From positions 42,697 to 106,696 of the forward strand of contig NZ_JBMYXF010000003.1 of the NCBI RefSeq assembly GCF_049608145.1: a stretch of 64,000 bases of DNA, given 5' to 3'. Position 1 is the stretch's first letter. Every line of letters begins with the position of its first letter. This DNA comes from Halocynthiibacter sp049608145 (GTDB lineage: Bacteria; Pseudomonadota; Alphaproteobacteria; Rhodobacterales; Rhodobacteraceae). The position numbers and the translations under genes were made by a program. Under the pieces are notes generated by a model, which searched no databases, was not told the origin of the DNA, and saw nothing but the letters and a program-made list of their open reading frames with translations. Positions 1 through 9,139 of the stretch are shown here, one piece after another.

Positions 1-3000
1 GTGAGAGCCTGCTGCGGTGGTGAAATATGGGATCTTGTCATAGAGCGCCACGGCGCGGATTTCGCGGCTGTCAGAGACCGCTTGGTTGCCCTCTGTGGTG
101 TTCATAACCAATTGAATTTCGACGTTTTTCAACATGTCGACGATGTTCGGGCGGCCCTCATAGACCTTATTCACGGTGGCGCATTCGACGCCTTGTTCAG
201 ACAGCCAAGTGGCGGTGCCACTGGTGCCAACCAAGGCAAACCCAAGGTCCGACAGGATGCGCGCGCAATCAATCATCAGCGCGGTTTTATCGGCGTCTTT
301 GATCGAAATAAACGCGCGGCCGTCTGACGGGAGATCCATGCCAGCGCCCATTTGCGCCTTGAGGAAGGCCCGTGGGAAAGAGCGATCCCAGCCCATGACT
401 TCGCCGGTGGAACGCATTTCTGGGCCAAGCAAAGTGTCGACGCCAGGGAAACGTGCGAAGGGCAGGACCGCTTCTTTCACGGAATACCAAGGCATGTCTT
501 CCGGGTCGGCAAGGCGCATTTGGTCGCCCATGGGTTCCGGGTCGCCCTTGGCCGCGTCTTTGGGGTAAGGCGGGCGTTTGGGGAAGTTCGACAGGGGTTC
601 ACCGGCCATGATGCGCGCGGCGATGGCGGCAATGGCGCTGTCGGTGGATTTGGCGACGAAGGGCACGGTGCGCGATGCACGTGGGTTGACCTCGATCAGG
701 TAGATCACGTCGTCTTTCACCGCGAATTGCACGTTCATCAGACCCTTGACGTTGAGGGCGAGGGCAAGGGCAACGGTTTGGCGTTTGATCTCGGTGATGA
801 TGTGTTTGTCGAGGTTGTAAGGCGGCAGCGAGCACGCCGAGTCACCCGAGTGAACGCCAGCTTCTTCGATGTGTTGCATGATGCCAGCCACATGGACATC
901 GGTGCCGTCACAAAGTGCGTCAACGTCAAGTTCAACGGCGCCCGCAAGGTAGCTGTCGAGCAGAACCGGGCTGTCGCCGGACACAACCACGGCCTCAGCA
1001 ATGTAGCGTTCCAGCTGCGGCATGTCGCGTACGATTTCCATGGCGCGGCCACCAAGAACGTAAGACGGGCGGATCACCAAGGGGAAGCCGACGTCTTTGG
1101 CGGTTTCAAGCGCTTCTGCGTCGGTGGAGGCGATGCCGTTATGCGGTTGCTTCAGGTCGAGAGAGTTCACAAGTGCTTGGAAACGTTCACGATCTTCTGC
1201 AAGGTCAATCGCGTCGGGGGATGTGCCAAGGATTGGGATGCCAGCGGCCTCTAGGTCGTTCGCCAGCTTCAGTGGTGTTTGGCCGCCGAATTGAACGATG
1301 ACGCCGTGAAGCGTGCCGTTTTCCTGTTCCACACGCAGGATTTCCATGACGTGTTCGAAAGTCAGGGGTTCGAAATACAGACGGTCTGATGTGTCATAAT
1401 CTGTGGAAACCGTTTCCGGGTTACAGTTGATCATGATGGTCTCATAACCCTGTTTTGTCAGGGAATAACAGGCATGACAGCAGCAGTAATCGAATTCGAT
1501 CCCTTGGCCGATCCGGTTTGGGCCACCGCCAAGAATGACGACTTTTTTGGCCTCACTTGGGCGGGCTTCGCATTCGACGTCACCAAAGGCCGGGGCCTCA
1601 TAAGTGGAATACATATATGGGGTTTGTGCTTCGAATTCGGCGGCGCATGTATCAATGCGCTTGAAGCTTGCGGTGACGTTTTTCAACACGCGGGCTTTTC
1701 GCACGGCGGCTTCAGTGGAACCTGCGAGTTTCGCAAGGCGGGCATCGGTGAAACCAAGCATTTTGAGGTCACGCAGGCCTGCTTCATCCGCAGGCAAGCC
1801 GTTGGCAATTACGCCTGCTTCGGCTTCAATAATCTCACGGATACGGGCGAGGAACCAAGGATCAAAGCTTGTGGTTGCTTGGATTTCGTCGTTGGTCAGA
1901 CCTTCGCGCATGGCCTGGGCAATAGTGCGCAGACGATCCGGTGTTTGCTTGCTGATCGCTTTGATCACGGCGGATTTTTCGGGCGCGCCTTCGATTTCGA
2001 CTTCGTCAAAACCGGTTAGGCCGGATTCCATGGATGCCAGCGCTTTTTGCAGGCTTTCATGGATGGTGCGGCCGATGGCCATGGTTTCACCCACGGATTT
2101 CATCGCAGTTGTCAGGTAGGGTTCGGAACCCGCGAATTTCTCAAATGCGAATTTCGGGATCTTGGTGACAACATAGTCGATTGTGGGCTCGAACGACGCC
2201 GGTGTGACGCGGGTGATGTCATTATCAAGTTCATCCAGCGTGTAGCCAACCGCCAGTTTCGCAGCGATCTTGGCAATCGGGAAACCGGTCGCTTTGGACG
2301 CCAAAGCAGAGGAGCGCGACACGCGTGGGTTCATCTCGATCACGATCATGCGGCCGTCTTTGGGGTTCACGGCCCATTGCACGTTGGACCCACCGGTTTC
2401 GACGCCGATTTCGCGCAGCACGTTGATGGATGCGGTGCGCATCATTTGGTATTCTTTGTCGGTCAGGGTCAGGGCCGGGGCCACAGTGATGGAATCACCT
2501 GTGTGCACGCCCATTGGGTCGACGTTTTCAATCGCACAAACGATGATGGCGTTGTCGGCTTTGTCGCGCACAACTTCCATCTCGTATTCTTTCCAACCCA
2601 GAAGGCTTTCATCAACGAGGATCTGGTTCACGGGCGACGCATCCATACCGGTGCGGCAGAAATGGATGTAGTCTTCACGATTATAGGCAACACCACCGCC
2701 GGTGCCACCAAGGGTAAAGGCGGGGCGGATGATGGCGGGCAGGCCGATTTCCTCTAGGTCGTTCAAAGCGATCTGAACACCGGCATCAAGGTCAGCTTCG
2801 CCGTTTTCCAACTTCGGGGCGGTGACGATGGTTGCGCGCGGGTTTTCAAGGCCAAGACGATCCATGGCTTCGCGGAACAGCTTGCGATCCTCGGCCATTT
2901 CAATGGCTTCGCGGTTTGCACCAATCATTTGAACGCCGAATTTTTCCAGAACACCCATTTCTTCGAGTGCCAAAGACGTGTTCAAGCCGGTCTGACCGCC

Positions 3001-3270
3001 CATGGTGGGCAGCAGCGCGTCGGGGCGTTCTTTTTCGATGATCTTGGCGACCATTTCCGGGGTGATCGGTTCGATATAGGTGGCGTCGGCAAGTTCCGGG
3101 TCGGTCATGATCGTCGCCGGGTTCGAGTTCACAAGGATGACACGATAGCCTTCTTCACGAAGCGCCTTACAGGCCTGGGCACCGGAGTAGTCGAACTCGC
3201 AGGCCTGACCAATAACAATAGGGCCGGCCCCGATGATCATGATGGATGAAATATCGTCGCGCTTTGGCAT
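1..3270 (-). CDS. carB: Carbamoyl-phosphate synthase large subunit (3' end outside window)
   Basis: Makes carbamoyl phosphate from bicarbonate, ATP and the ammonia released by CarA, feeding arginine and pyrimidine synthesis in the cytoplasm. The protein begins MPKRDDISSIMIIGAGPIVI, followed by an EFDYSGAQACKALREEGY stretch, which is the classic CarB N-terminus with the first ATP-grasp half. The frame stays open for 1,090 codons to the window edge. CarB is usually about 1,100 residues, so only a short C-terminal tail of the allosteric domain should be missing. The start is the ATG at 3268-3270. The neighbouring gene is divergent and carA is not in view. Family identity is very secure. Confidence 0.97.
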   Translation of the reverse strand, partial: MPKRDDISSIMIIGAGPIVIGQACEFDYSGAQACKALREEGYRVILVNSNPATIMTDPELADATYIEPITPEMVAKIIEKERPDALLPTMGGQTGLNTSLALEEMGVLEKFGVQMIGANREAIEMAEDRKLFREAMDRLGLENPRATIVTAPKLENGEADLDAGVQIALNDLEEIGLPAIIRPAFTLGGTGGGVAYNREDYIHFCRTGMDASPVNQILVDESLLGWKEYEMEVVRDKADNAIIVCAIENVDPMGVHTGDSITVAPALTLTDKEYQMMRTASINVLREIGVETGGSNVQWAVNPKDGRMIVIEMNPRVSRSSALASKATGFPIAKIAAKLAVGYTLDELDNDITRVTPASFEPTIDYVVTKIPKFAFEKFAGSEPYLTTAMKSVGETMAIGRTIHESLQKALASMESGLTGFDEVEIEGAPEKSAVIKAISKQTPDRLRTIAQAMREGLTNDEIQATTSFDPWFLARIREIIEAEAGVIANGLPADEAGLRDLKMLGFTDARLAKLAGSTEAAVRKARVLKNVTASFKRIDTCAAEFEAQTPYMYSTYEAPAFGDVECEARPSEAKKVVILGGGPNRIGQGIEFDYCCCHACYSLTKQGYETIMINCNPETVSTDYDTSDRLYFEPLTFEHVMEILRVEQENGTLHGVIVQFGGQTPLKLANDLEAAGIPILGTSPDAIDLAEDRERFQALVNSLDLKQPHNGIASTDAEALETAKDVGFPLVIRPSYVLGGRAMEIVRDMPQLERYIAEAVVVSGDSPVLLDSYLAGAVELDVDALCDGTDVHVAGIMQHIEEAGVHSGDSACSLPPYNLDKHIITEIKRQTVALALALNVKGLMNVQFAVKDDVIYLIEVNPRASRTVPFVAKSTDSAIAAIAARIMAGEPLSNFPKRPPYPKDAAKGDPEPMGDQMRLADPEDMPWYSVKEAVLPFARFPGVDTLLGPEMRSTGEVMGWDRSFPRAFLKAQMGAGMDLPSDGRAFISIKDADKTALMIDCARILSDLGFALVGTSGTATWLSEQGVECATVNKVYEGRPNIVDMLKNVEIQLVMNTTEGNQAVSDSREIRAVALYDKIPYFTTAAGSH

Positions 3271-3473
3271 GGTAGACCCCCGGAGAAACAAATTGTCGTG
3301 GTGTATAGATATCATGGGGAAAGGTTCAAGGGGGATTCGTTTGTCATCGGGATGAATCTGGGGATTTCCCGTGATTTCACATGTTGTTTTTTAACGCCGG
3401 GGGCTTATCTATTCTGAAAACCAGCCGCCCGCTTGATTGCCTTTCGTGCGCGCCTATTTGGAGTTGCGAGAAG

Positions 3474-4163
3474 ATGTCTGCAATCGGCCAGGAAAAATTC
3501 GGCATGGAAGACCACAATTGCGCCCGACAAAAGCGATGGCTGTTGGTTGAATTTCTGCTGTTGTTTGTTGTCGTGCCAGTGGGGGTTGCCGTTTGGTTGC
3601 CGCCAACGCGGATGTTTGCGGCCCTTGCAGTGTTTATGGTGCTGGGTTTGATTTTATTGTGGCGCACGCCGGGGTTTTCTTGGCGGATTATGTTTCAAGG
3701 CTGGTCAAAGATGCAGTTTTGGCCGGTGGTCGGGATCGCTTTGGCGGTGGCTGGGGCAAGTTATGCAATCTTGATGCGCACGGCGCCGGATCGGTTGTTT
3801 GCGATGTTGATGTATCGCCCGGACGTGATGTTGGTGATCGCGGTGTTTTACCCGCTGGTGTCTGCTTTGCCGCAGGAGCTGATCTTTCGGGTGCTGTTTT
3901 TCCGGCGTTATAAACCGGTGATTCCATCTGGCGTGGGGGCGGTTTGGCTGAATGCGGCTTTGTTTTCACTGGCGCATTTGATGTATTGGAGCTGGGTCGT
4001 CGCGGTGATGACATTTGTTGGCGGATTGATCTTTGCCTGGGCCTATAAAACCCGCGAAAGCCTGCCCTTGGCGATTGTTTTGCATTCGGTTGCGGGGGTG
4101 GTTTTGTTTGCCTTTGGCATGGGGATTTATTTCTATTCCGGCGCTGTGGTGCGGCCGTTTTAA
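3474..4163 (+). CDS. CPBP-family intramembrane metalloprotease-like protein
   Basis: An integral membrane protein of about 229 residues with six or so hydrophobic segments. It carries the CPBP (Rce1/abortive-infection type) pattern: a QELIFR motif in place of EExxxR, an FSLAHL motif supplying one metal-binding His, and a C-terminal HSVAG where the family often has HxxxN. Family members act as membrane proteases or scaffolds, and the substrate is unknown. Start chosen at the ATG at 3474, preceded by GGAG and a suitable gap. An upstream in-frame ATG at 3381 would add 31 residues that do not look membrane-related. Loss of the last Asn makes protease activity uncertain. Convergent with the aldehyde dehydrogenase and separated from it by a terminator. 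Confidence 0.75.
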   Translation: MSAIGQEKFGMEDHNCARQKRWLLVEFLLLFVVVPVGVAVWLPPTRMFAALAVFMVLGLILLWRTPGFSWRIMFQGWSKMQFWPVVGIALAVAGASYAILMRTAPDRLFAMLMYRPDVMLVIAVFYPLVSALPQELIFRVLFFRRYKPVIPSGVGAVWLNAALFSLAHLMYWSWVVAVMTFVGGLIFAWAYKTRESLPLAIVLHSVAGVVLFAFGMGIYFYSGAVVRPF

Positions 4164-4171
4164 ACAGAAAA

Positions 4172-4201
4172 CCCCGCAGAATTTCTCCTGCGGGGCTGTT
4201 T
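4172..4201. terminator. Bidirectional intrinsic terminator
   Basis: A perfect 8-bp stem, CCCCGCAG (4172-4179) with CTGCGGGG (4188-4195), is flanked by AAACAG at 4162-4167 and CTGTTT at 4196-4201. It sits between two convergent genes, with A-rich and T-rich flanks, so it can serve both strands. Confidence 0.85.
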
Positions 4202-4219
4202 GACAAAGGTTAAGGGAGT

Positions 4220-5734
4220 TTAGCCAATGTCGAAAGATACGCCCTGTGCCAGTGGCAGTTCGCGGGAGTAGTTCACGGTGTTGGTTTGGCGACGCATGTA
4301 GGCTTTCCAGGCGTCAGATCCGCTTTCACGACCGCCGCCAGTTTCCTTTTCGCCGCCGAATGCACCACCGATTTCCGCACCGGATGTGCCGATGTTCACA
4401 TTGGCGATGCCGCAATCAGATCCGACAGCAGACAGGAAGGTTTCCGCTTCGCGCACATCCAACGTGTAGATGGTGGATGACAGGCCCGCGGTCACGTCGT
4501 TTTGCATGTCGATCGCGTGATCAAGATCGCTGTAGGGCATGACGTAAAGCACGGGCGCGAAGGTTTCTTCGCAAACGATGCCTTTCTGTTCTTTCAGCTC
4601 GACCATGGCGGGGCGACGGTAGAAGGCATCGGGGTGACCCGCGTCAACCAATTCACCGCCAGTGACCTTGCCGCCCATGGCTTTCGCGGCTTCAATCGCG
4701 GAGGCCATTGCGTCGGATGCGTTTTTGTCGATCAGCGGCCCAACCAGAGAATCGGTGGTCAAGGGCGAGCCAACAGTCACAGATTTATAAGCAGCGGCGA
4801 GGCGTGGCACGAATTCTTCCCAGATGGATTCGTGAACGAAAACACGACGTTGCGATGTGCAACGCTGGCCTGCTGTGCCCATGGCACCAAAGGCGATGGC
4901 GGCCAAAGCCATGTCTTGATCGGCGGAGGGGCAGACGATGCCCGCGTTGTTGCCGCCAAGTTCCAGGATGGATTTGCCGAAGCGCGCCGCAACACGTGGA
5001 CCAACTTCGCGACCCATGCGGGTGGACCCAGTGGCGGAAATCACCGGTACATCTGTGCTGTCGACAAGGGTTTCGCCCAGGTCACGATCACCCAGCAGAA
5101 GCGTGTGCAGACCATCCGGTGCGTCATCGCCAAAACGGGCCATCGCGCGTTCAAAGACCGATGCGCAGGCAAGCGAAATCAGCGGTGTTTTTTCGGATGG
5201 TTTCCAGATCACCGGGTCACCACAGACGATGGCAAGGGCGGCGTTCCAGGACCAAACAGCCGCTGGGAAGTTGAACGCGGAAATCACGCCAACCGGGCCA
5301 AGCGGATGCCATTGTTCCATCATGCGGTGGCCGGGGCGTTCGGTTGCGATGGTCAAGCCATACAATTGACGCGATAGACCGACTGCGAAATCGCAAATGT
5401 CGATCATTTCCTGGACTTCGCCAAGGCCTTCTGATGGGATTTTGCCGACTTCAATAGAAATGATGCGACCAAGGTCTTCTTTGGCAACGCGCAACTCTTC
5501 GCCCAGCAGACGAACCAATTCACCGCGACGCGGTGCGGGAACGGAACGCCAGGCTTTGAAGGCCGCTTTGGATTTGCTGATCGCGGCCTTTGCCATGTCT
5601 GCAGACATGTCGTTGACGGCGGCGATCTCGGTGCCGGTCACGGGGCTGATCACCTTGCGGGTGCCGCCTGTATAGGCAGATTTATCCACGCCAAGGCGGG
5701 AAAGAATGTCGGAAATTTCGCGGGTAACGTCCAT
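4220..5734 (-). CDS. Alpha-aminoadipate semialdehyde dehydrogenase (ALDH7/antiquitin type)
   Basis: NAD-dependent aldehyde dehydrogenase of 504 residues. The ELGGNNA motif (Glu258) and GQRCTSQRR (nucleophile Cys292) are the catalytic signatures. The GGNN form and the C-terminal TSGAEIGGAFGGEKETGGGR followed by ESGSDAWKAYMRR are hallmarks of the ALDH7 (antiquitin) group, which oxidises 2-aminoadipate 6-semialdehyde to 2-aminoadipate. The neighbouring saccharopine dehydrogenase makes exactly that semialdehyde, so lysine breakdown is the probable role. It lies 93 bp downstream of the LysR gene on the same strand. Start is the ATG at 5734, with an AAAGGG stretch upstream. Substrate is inferred from family and context; ALDH class is certain. 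Confidence 0.92.
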   Translation of the reverse strand: MDVTREISDILSRLGVDKSAYTGGTRKVISPVTGTEIAAVNDMSADMAKAAISKSKAAFKAWRSVPAPRRGELVRLLGEELRVAKEDLGRIISIEVGKIPSEGLGEVQEMIDICDFAVGLSRQLYGLTIATERPGHRMMEQWHPLGPVGVISAFNFPAAVWSWNAALAIVCGDPVIWKPSEKTPLISLACASVFERAMARFGDDAPDGLHTLLLGDRDLGETLVDSTDVPVISATGSTRMGREVGPRVAARFGKSILELGGNNAGIVCPSADQDMALAAIAFGAMGTAGQRCTSQRRVFVHESIWEEFVPRLAAAYKSVTVGSPLTTDSLVGPLIDKNASDAMASAIEAAKAMGGKVTGGELVDAGHPDAFYRRPAMVELKEQKGIVCEETFAPVLYVMPYSDLDHAIDMQNDVTAGLSSTIYTLDVREAETFLSAVGSDCGIANVNIGTSGAEIGGAFGGEKETGGGRESGSDAWKAYMRRQTNTVNYSRELPLAQGVSFDIG

Positions 5735-5827
5735 GGGAAGGGCCCTTTAAGTTGGAATTTGGACCCAATATAGCGCAATCTCCTTAGGAGAAAAATGTCG
5801 GAAAATTTGCATATGAGTGCAAAAAAC

Positions 5828-6745
5828 TCATTTAGATTTGGAATTGATATCTTTTGACACCATGGTTTTCACCCATCGCGCAAAAGCCTGTGCCATGGGG
5901 GATGTCGCGCCCGCTGGGGTGACCAACCAATAGGCGTTATCTGTGATGACCGGATCTCCTGGCAATGGGATTAACGCGCCACTTTCCAGTTCCTTTTCAA
6001 TGAGATACCGTGGCAATAGGGCTGCGCCAAGGCCATGGCTGGCAGCGGAAATGATCATGGAAAACTGGTCAAACTGTTTGCCGCGCGGGAAGCTTGGGGA
6101 ATCGACACCCTGCAAGCGAAGCCATTCCGCCCAATGGCCAGGGCGGGTTTCAAGGTGCAAAAGCGGGGCGTCTGCGATGTCCTGGGGCTCGGCGTTGGTA
6201 AGGTTTTGTTCATTGATGAAGTCCGGGGCCGCAACGGCCAGGATTTCTTCACCGCAGAGACGTGACATTTGCGTGTCGGGCCAATCGGCGGATCCGTGGT
6301 GAATGGCCAGATCGAAGCGTTCCGCGTCAAAAGAAAACGGGCGCAGGCGGGTGGAAAGGCTGATCTCGACCTCGGGGAATTTCGCCTCAAATTCGGGCAG
6401 GCGCGGGATCAACCAACGGCTGGCAAAGGTTGAAAGCGTGGCGATGCGCAGGGCTGTGCGGGCGTTGCCCGCCGTCACGGCACGACTGACGGTTTGTTTG
6501 AGGCGGTCCAAATCCAAGGCCAGGGCGCGGGCAAATTCGCCGCCCGCATCTGTCAAAGCAACGCGACGGCCATTGCGCCGAAACAGCGAAAACCCAAGCT
6601 GCGCCTCAAGGTCTTTGACCTGACGGGAAACCGCGCTTTGCGTGAGGTGCAGCTCTTCGGCGGCCAGGGTGAACGACCCATGACGGGCAGCGCATTCAAA
6701 GGCCCGCAAAGCAGCGAGAGAGGGCAGGGCGCGGGAGGGAATCAT
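5828..6745 (-). CDS. LysR-family transcriptional regulator (GcvA-like), probable regulator of the lysine catabolic genes
   Basis: A 305-residue LysR-type regulator. The N-terminal winged helix includes AARHGSFTLAAEELHLTQ followed by SAVSRQVKDLE, typical of the GcvA branch, and the effector-binding domain follows. The start at 6745 (MIPSRALPS) is preferred over an ATG 27 bases upstream because AAGGA precedes it at correct spacing. The gene sits between, and is divergent from, the saccharopine dehydrogenase operon, and the aminoadipate semialdehyde dehydrogenase follows it on the same strand. It probably controls both sides from the 6746-6859 intergenic region. The effector (lysine, saccharopine or an aminoadipate compound) is inference. 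Confidence 0.9.
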   Translation of the reverse strand: MIPSRALPSLAALRAFECAARHGSFTLAAEELHLTQSAVSRQVKDLEAQLGFSLFRRNGRRVALTDAGGEFARALALDLDRLKQTVSRAVTAGNARTALRIATLSTFASRWLIPRLPEFEAKFPEVEISLSTRLRPFSFDAERFDLAIHHGSADWPDTQMSRLCGEEILAVAAPDFINEQNLTNAEPQDIADAPLLHLETRPGHWAEWLRLQGVDSPSFPRGKQFDQFSMIISAASHGLGAALLPRYLIEKELESGALIPLPGDPVITDNAYWLVTPAGATSPMAQAFARWVKTMVSKDINSKSK

Positions 6746-6859
6746 TGGATATCCTTCATTCCTTAAACTCATGAATTATTGCAAAGTTAGCTATTTCAGC
6801 ATGAAGGGGCAATTGCTATCGTCACGTCAAAACCGGAATTATTTACAAAGGTGACCAGC
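6746..6859. promoter_or_regulatory. Divergent promoter/operator region between LysR and saccharopine dehydrogenase
   Basis: A 114-bp divergent spacer, noticeably richer in A and T than the flanking genes. It includes a GCAATTGC palindrome at 6809-6816 and an ACTCATGAATTATT tract near the regulator. LysR proteins normally bind such divergent spacers at T-N11-A sites, but no single box stands out here, so the exact operator is unassigned. Confidence 0.5.
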
Positions 6860-7924
6860 ATGAAGAAGATCGCGACACTTGGCTTAGGTAAAGTTGGAAC
6901 GCTTGCAGCGACGCTTTTGAAGGAAGCGGGTTTTGAGGTGGCGGGCGTTGACATGAACCTGAATGGTCGTGATTTTCCCTTTGCAACACAAGCGCTTGAC
7001 CTATCTGACGCCAGCAACCTGCGCACATTGTTTGGCGAAGTCGATGCGATCTTGTCCTGTCTGCCGTATCATCTGAATACCGAGATTGCCAAGGAAGCGC
7101 ATGCCGCTGGAATTCATTACTTTGATCTTACCGAAGATGTGCCAACCACCCAGGCGATTATTGAATTGTCAAAGACGTCCAAAGGTCTGATGGCGCCGCA
7201 ATGTGGGCTTGCGCCGGGCTTTATTGGCATCGTGGGCGCGGATCTGATTGAGCAATTTGACGATTGCCGCAGCTGTAAAATGCGCGTGGGGGCCTTGCCG
7301 CAAAATCCAACCGGTTTGATGGGTTATGCCTTCAACTGGTCGCCTGAGGGCGTGGTCAATGAATACCTGAATGATTGTGAGGTTATTGAGGGCGGCGAAC
7401 GCAAGTGGGTTTCCCCGATGGAATGGCTGGAAATGCTATATATCGACGGCGTGAAACTGGAAGCGTTCACGACCTCTGGCGGGCTTGGCACCATGTGTGA
7501 CACCTACCTTGGGAAAGTTGATAACATTGATTATAAAACAATGCGTTACCCCGGGCATATGGATCAGATGAATTTCTTCTTCCATGAACTTTTGATGCGG
7601 GACCGTCGTGCCGAGGCGGGCGAAATCCTCGTCAATGCGAAACCGCCTGTTGAGGATGATGTGGTTTACGTTCATGTTGCCGCAGAAGGCATGGCGGATG
7701 GGCGGATGCAGCGTAAGGAATTTGTGCGCGGTTATCGCCCGATTGAGGTCGCAGGTGAGATGCGCACCGCCATTGCTTGGACCACTGCGGGAAGCGTGGT
7801 GGGCGTGATTGAAATGGTGCGTGATGGCGTGCTGCCAGACAAGGGTTTCCTGAAGCAGGAAGACATCCCGCTGGACGCATTTCTTGCGACAAAGACAGGC
7901 GGCCTCTACGCCGCGAAGGGTTAA
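6860..7924 (+). CDS. Saccharopine dehydrogenase (glutamate-forming type)
   Basis: A 354-residue NAD(P)-dependent dehydrogenase that would cleave saccharopine to glutamate and 2-aminoadipate 6-semialdehyde. The Rossmann fold is at the N-terminus (TLGLGKVGTLAATLLKEAGF), then DAILSCLPYHLN and the substrate region APQCGLAPGFIG, all typical of saccharopine dehydrogenase. Start is the ATG at 6860, with AAGG eight bases before it. An in-frame GTG at 6851 is a weaker alternative. It is the first gene of a rightward operon, with the aminotransferase starting two bases after its stop. It is the stand-alone dehydrogenase half: the lysine-ketoglutarate reductase partner is not in the window. Confidence 0.88.
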   Translation: MKKIATLGLGKVGTLAATLLKEAGFEVAGVDMNLNGRDFPFATQALDLSDASNLRTLFGEVDAILSCLPYHLNTEIAKEAHAAGIHYFDLTEDVPTTQAIIELSKTSKGLMAPQCGLAPGFIGIVGADLIEQFDDCRSCKMRVGALPQNPTGLMGYAFNWSPEGVVNEYLNDCEVIEGGERKWVSPMEWLEMLYIDGVKLEAFTTSGGLGTMCDTYLGKVDNIDYKTMRYPGHMDQMNFFFHELLMRDRRAEAGEILVNAKPPVEDDVVYVHVAAEGMADGRMQRKEFVRGYRPIEVAGEMRTAIAWTTAGSVVGVIEMVRDGVLPDKGFLKQEDIPLDAFLATKTGGLYAAKG

Positions 7925-7926
7925 GA

Positions 7927-9135
7927 ATGGCTGAATTTATCAGATCAGATCGCGCGGCATCGCTGCAGCTTTCAGAAATTGTTAAGATTTCCGAGGCCGC
8001 ACGGGCCCGCCAAGCCGAAGGTCACCCTGTGTTGACCTTTGGCACGGGTGAACCGGATTTCAAAACCCCGGAAAACGTGATTGCGGCGGCGCATAATGCG
8101 GCCCTTGCTGGGGACACGGGATATCCGCCGACTGCGGGCAAACCAGCCTTGCGCGAAGCGATTGCGATGGATGCGGAACGCTTCTGTGGCTTCCGCCCTG
8201 AGATCGCGGAAATCATGGTTTCAACCGGTGCGAAACAGGTCATTCACAACGCTTTTGCCGCGACCGTGAACCCGGGTGATGAGGTCATCATGCCCGCGCC
8301 ATATTGGACGTCCTATGCGGATATCGTGGATTTTTGTCAGGGTGAAATGGTCACTGTGCCTTGCGGCGCGGACCAAGGTTTTCGCCTGACGCCGGATGCG
8401 CTTGAAGCTTCAATCACGGATAAAACCAAGTGGTTGATGTTGAACACGCCGGGCAATCCATCCGGTGCGATGTATTCTGGGGAGGATCTGGAAGCTTTGG
8501 CGGAAGTCCTTCGCAAACACCCGCATGTTTGGGTGATTGCCGATGAAATTTACATGCATGTGACTTATGAACCCTTCACATCTTTCCGCAAAGCCGCCCC
8601 TGATTTGGCGGATCGCACGTTGATTGTGAATGGCGTTTCAAAGTCTTACGCGATGACGGGCTGGCGTTTGGGCTGGGGCATTGGCCCAGTTGATCTGATC
8701 AAAGTGATGACCGCGATCCAGGGGCAATGTACATCTGGCGCGTCGTCCATTTCGCAGGCGGCGGCGTTGGAAGCACTGACCGGCCCACAAAATCTGCTGG
8801 CAGAACGCTGTGATGCCTTCCGTGTGCGCCGCGATATGGTGGTGGATGCGTTGAACGCGATTGATGGGATCACCTGCGAAGTGCCGGGCGGGGCGTTTTA
8901 CGTTTACCCGAACTGCGAAGGGTTGTTTGGCCGTACGACATCTGGCGGGAAGCTGCTCGAAAATGACGCGGACGTCTGCGAATTTATCCTGAATGAGGGC
9001 AATGTTGCGCTTGTGCCGGGCCGGGCCTTTGGGCTTGGTGGGCATTTCCGACTGTCTTACGCCTATTCAGATGCTGATTTAACTGAAGGCTGTGCGCGGA
9101 TCGCGCGGGCCGTGAACGAACTTAAAGGAGCCTGA
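7927..9135 (+). CDS. Class I PLP aminotransferase, candidate 2-aminoadipate transaminase
   Basis: A 402-residue fold-type I aminotransferase of the aspartate aminotransferase superfamily. It shows GTGEPDFKTPENV near the N-terminus, the NTPGNPSGAMYSGEDLEAL substrate region, the ADEIY motif, and the PLP lysine within NGVSKSYAMTGWRLGW. Its position in an operon between saccharopine dehydrogenase and glutaryl-CoA dehydrogenase suggests it converts 2-aminoadipate to 2-oxoadipate. The family also contains aspartate and aromatic aminotransferases, so the substrate comes from context only. An AAGGG ribosome site lies inside the end of the upstream gene, indicating translational coupling. Confidence 0.85.
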   Translation: MAEFIRSDRAASLQLSEIVKISEAARARQAEGHPVLTFGTGEPDFKTPENVIAAAHNAALAGDTGYPPTAGKPALREAIAMDAERFCGFRPEIAEIMVSTGAKQVIHNAFAATVNPGDEVIMPAPYWTSYADIVDFCQGEMVTVPCGADQGFRLTPDALEASITDKTKWLMLNTPGNPSGAMYSGEDLEALAEVLRKHPHVWVIADEIYMHVTYEPFTSFRKAAPDLADRTLIVNGVSKSYAMTGWRLGWGIGPVDLIKVMTAIQGQCTSGASSISQAAALEALTGPQNLLAERCDAFRVRRDMVVDALNAIDGITCEVPGGAFYVYPNCEGLFGRTTSGGKLLENDADVCEFILNEGNVALVPGRAFGLGGHFRLSYAYSDADLTEGCARIARAVNELKGA

Positions 9136-9139
9136 TGCC

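Noticed and set aside
352..1254. 300-codon plus-strand open frame opposite carB
   Set aside because: It is the antisense shadow of a strongly conserved CarB coding region; its translation is His/Arg/Gly-rich with no domain pattern.
4502..5377. 291-codon plus-strand frame opposite the aldehyde dehydrogenase
   Set aside because: Antisense shadow of a gene with intact catalytic motifs; composition is not protein-like.
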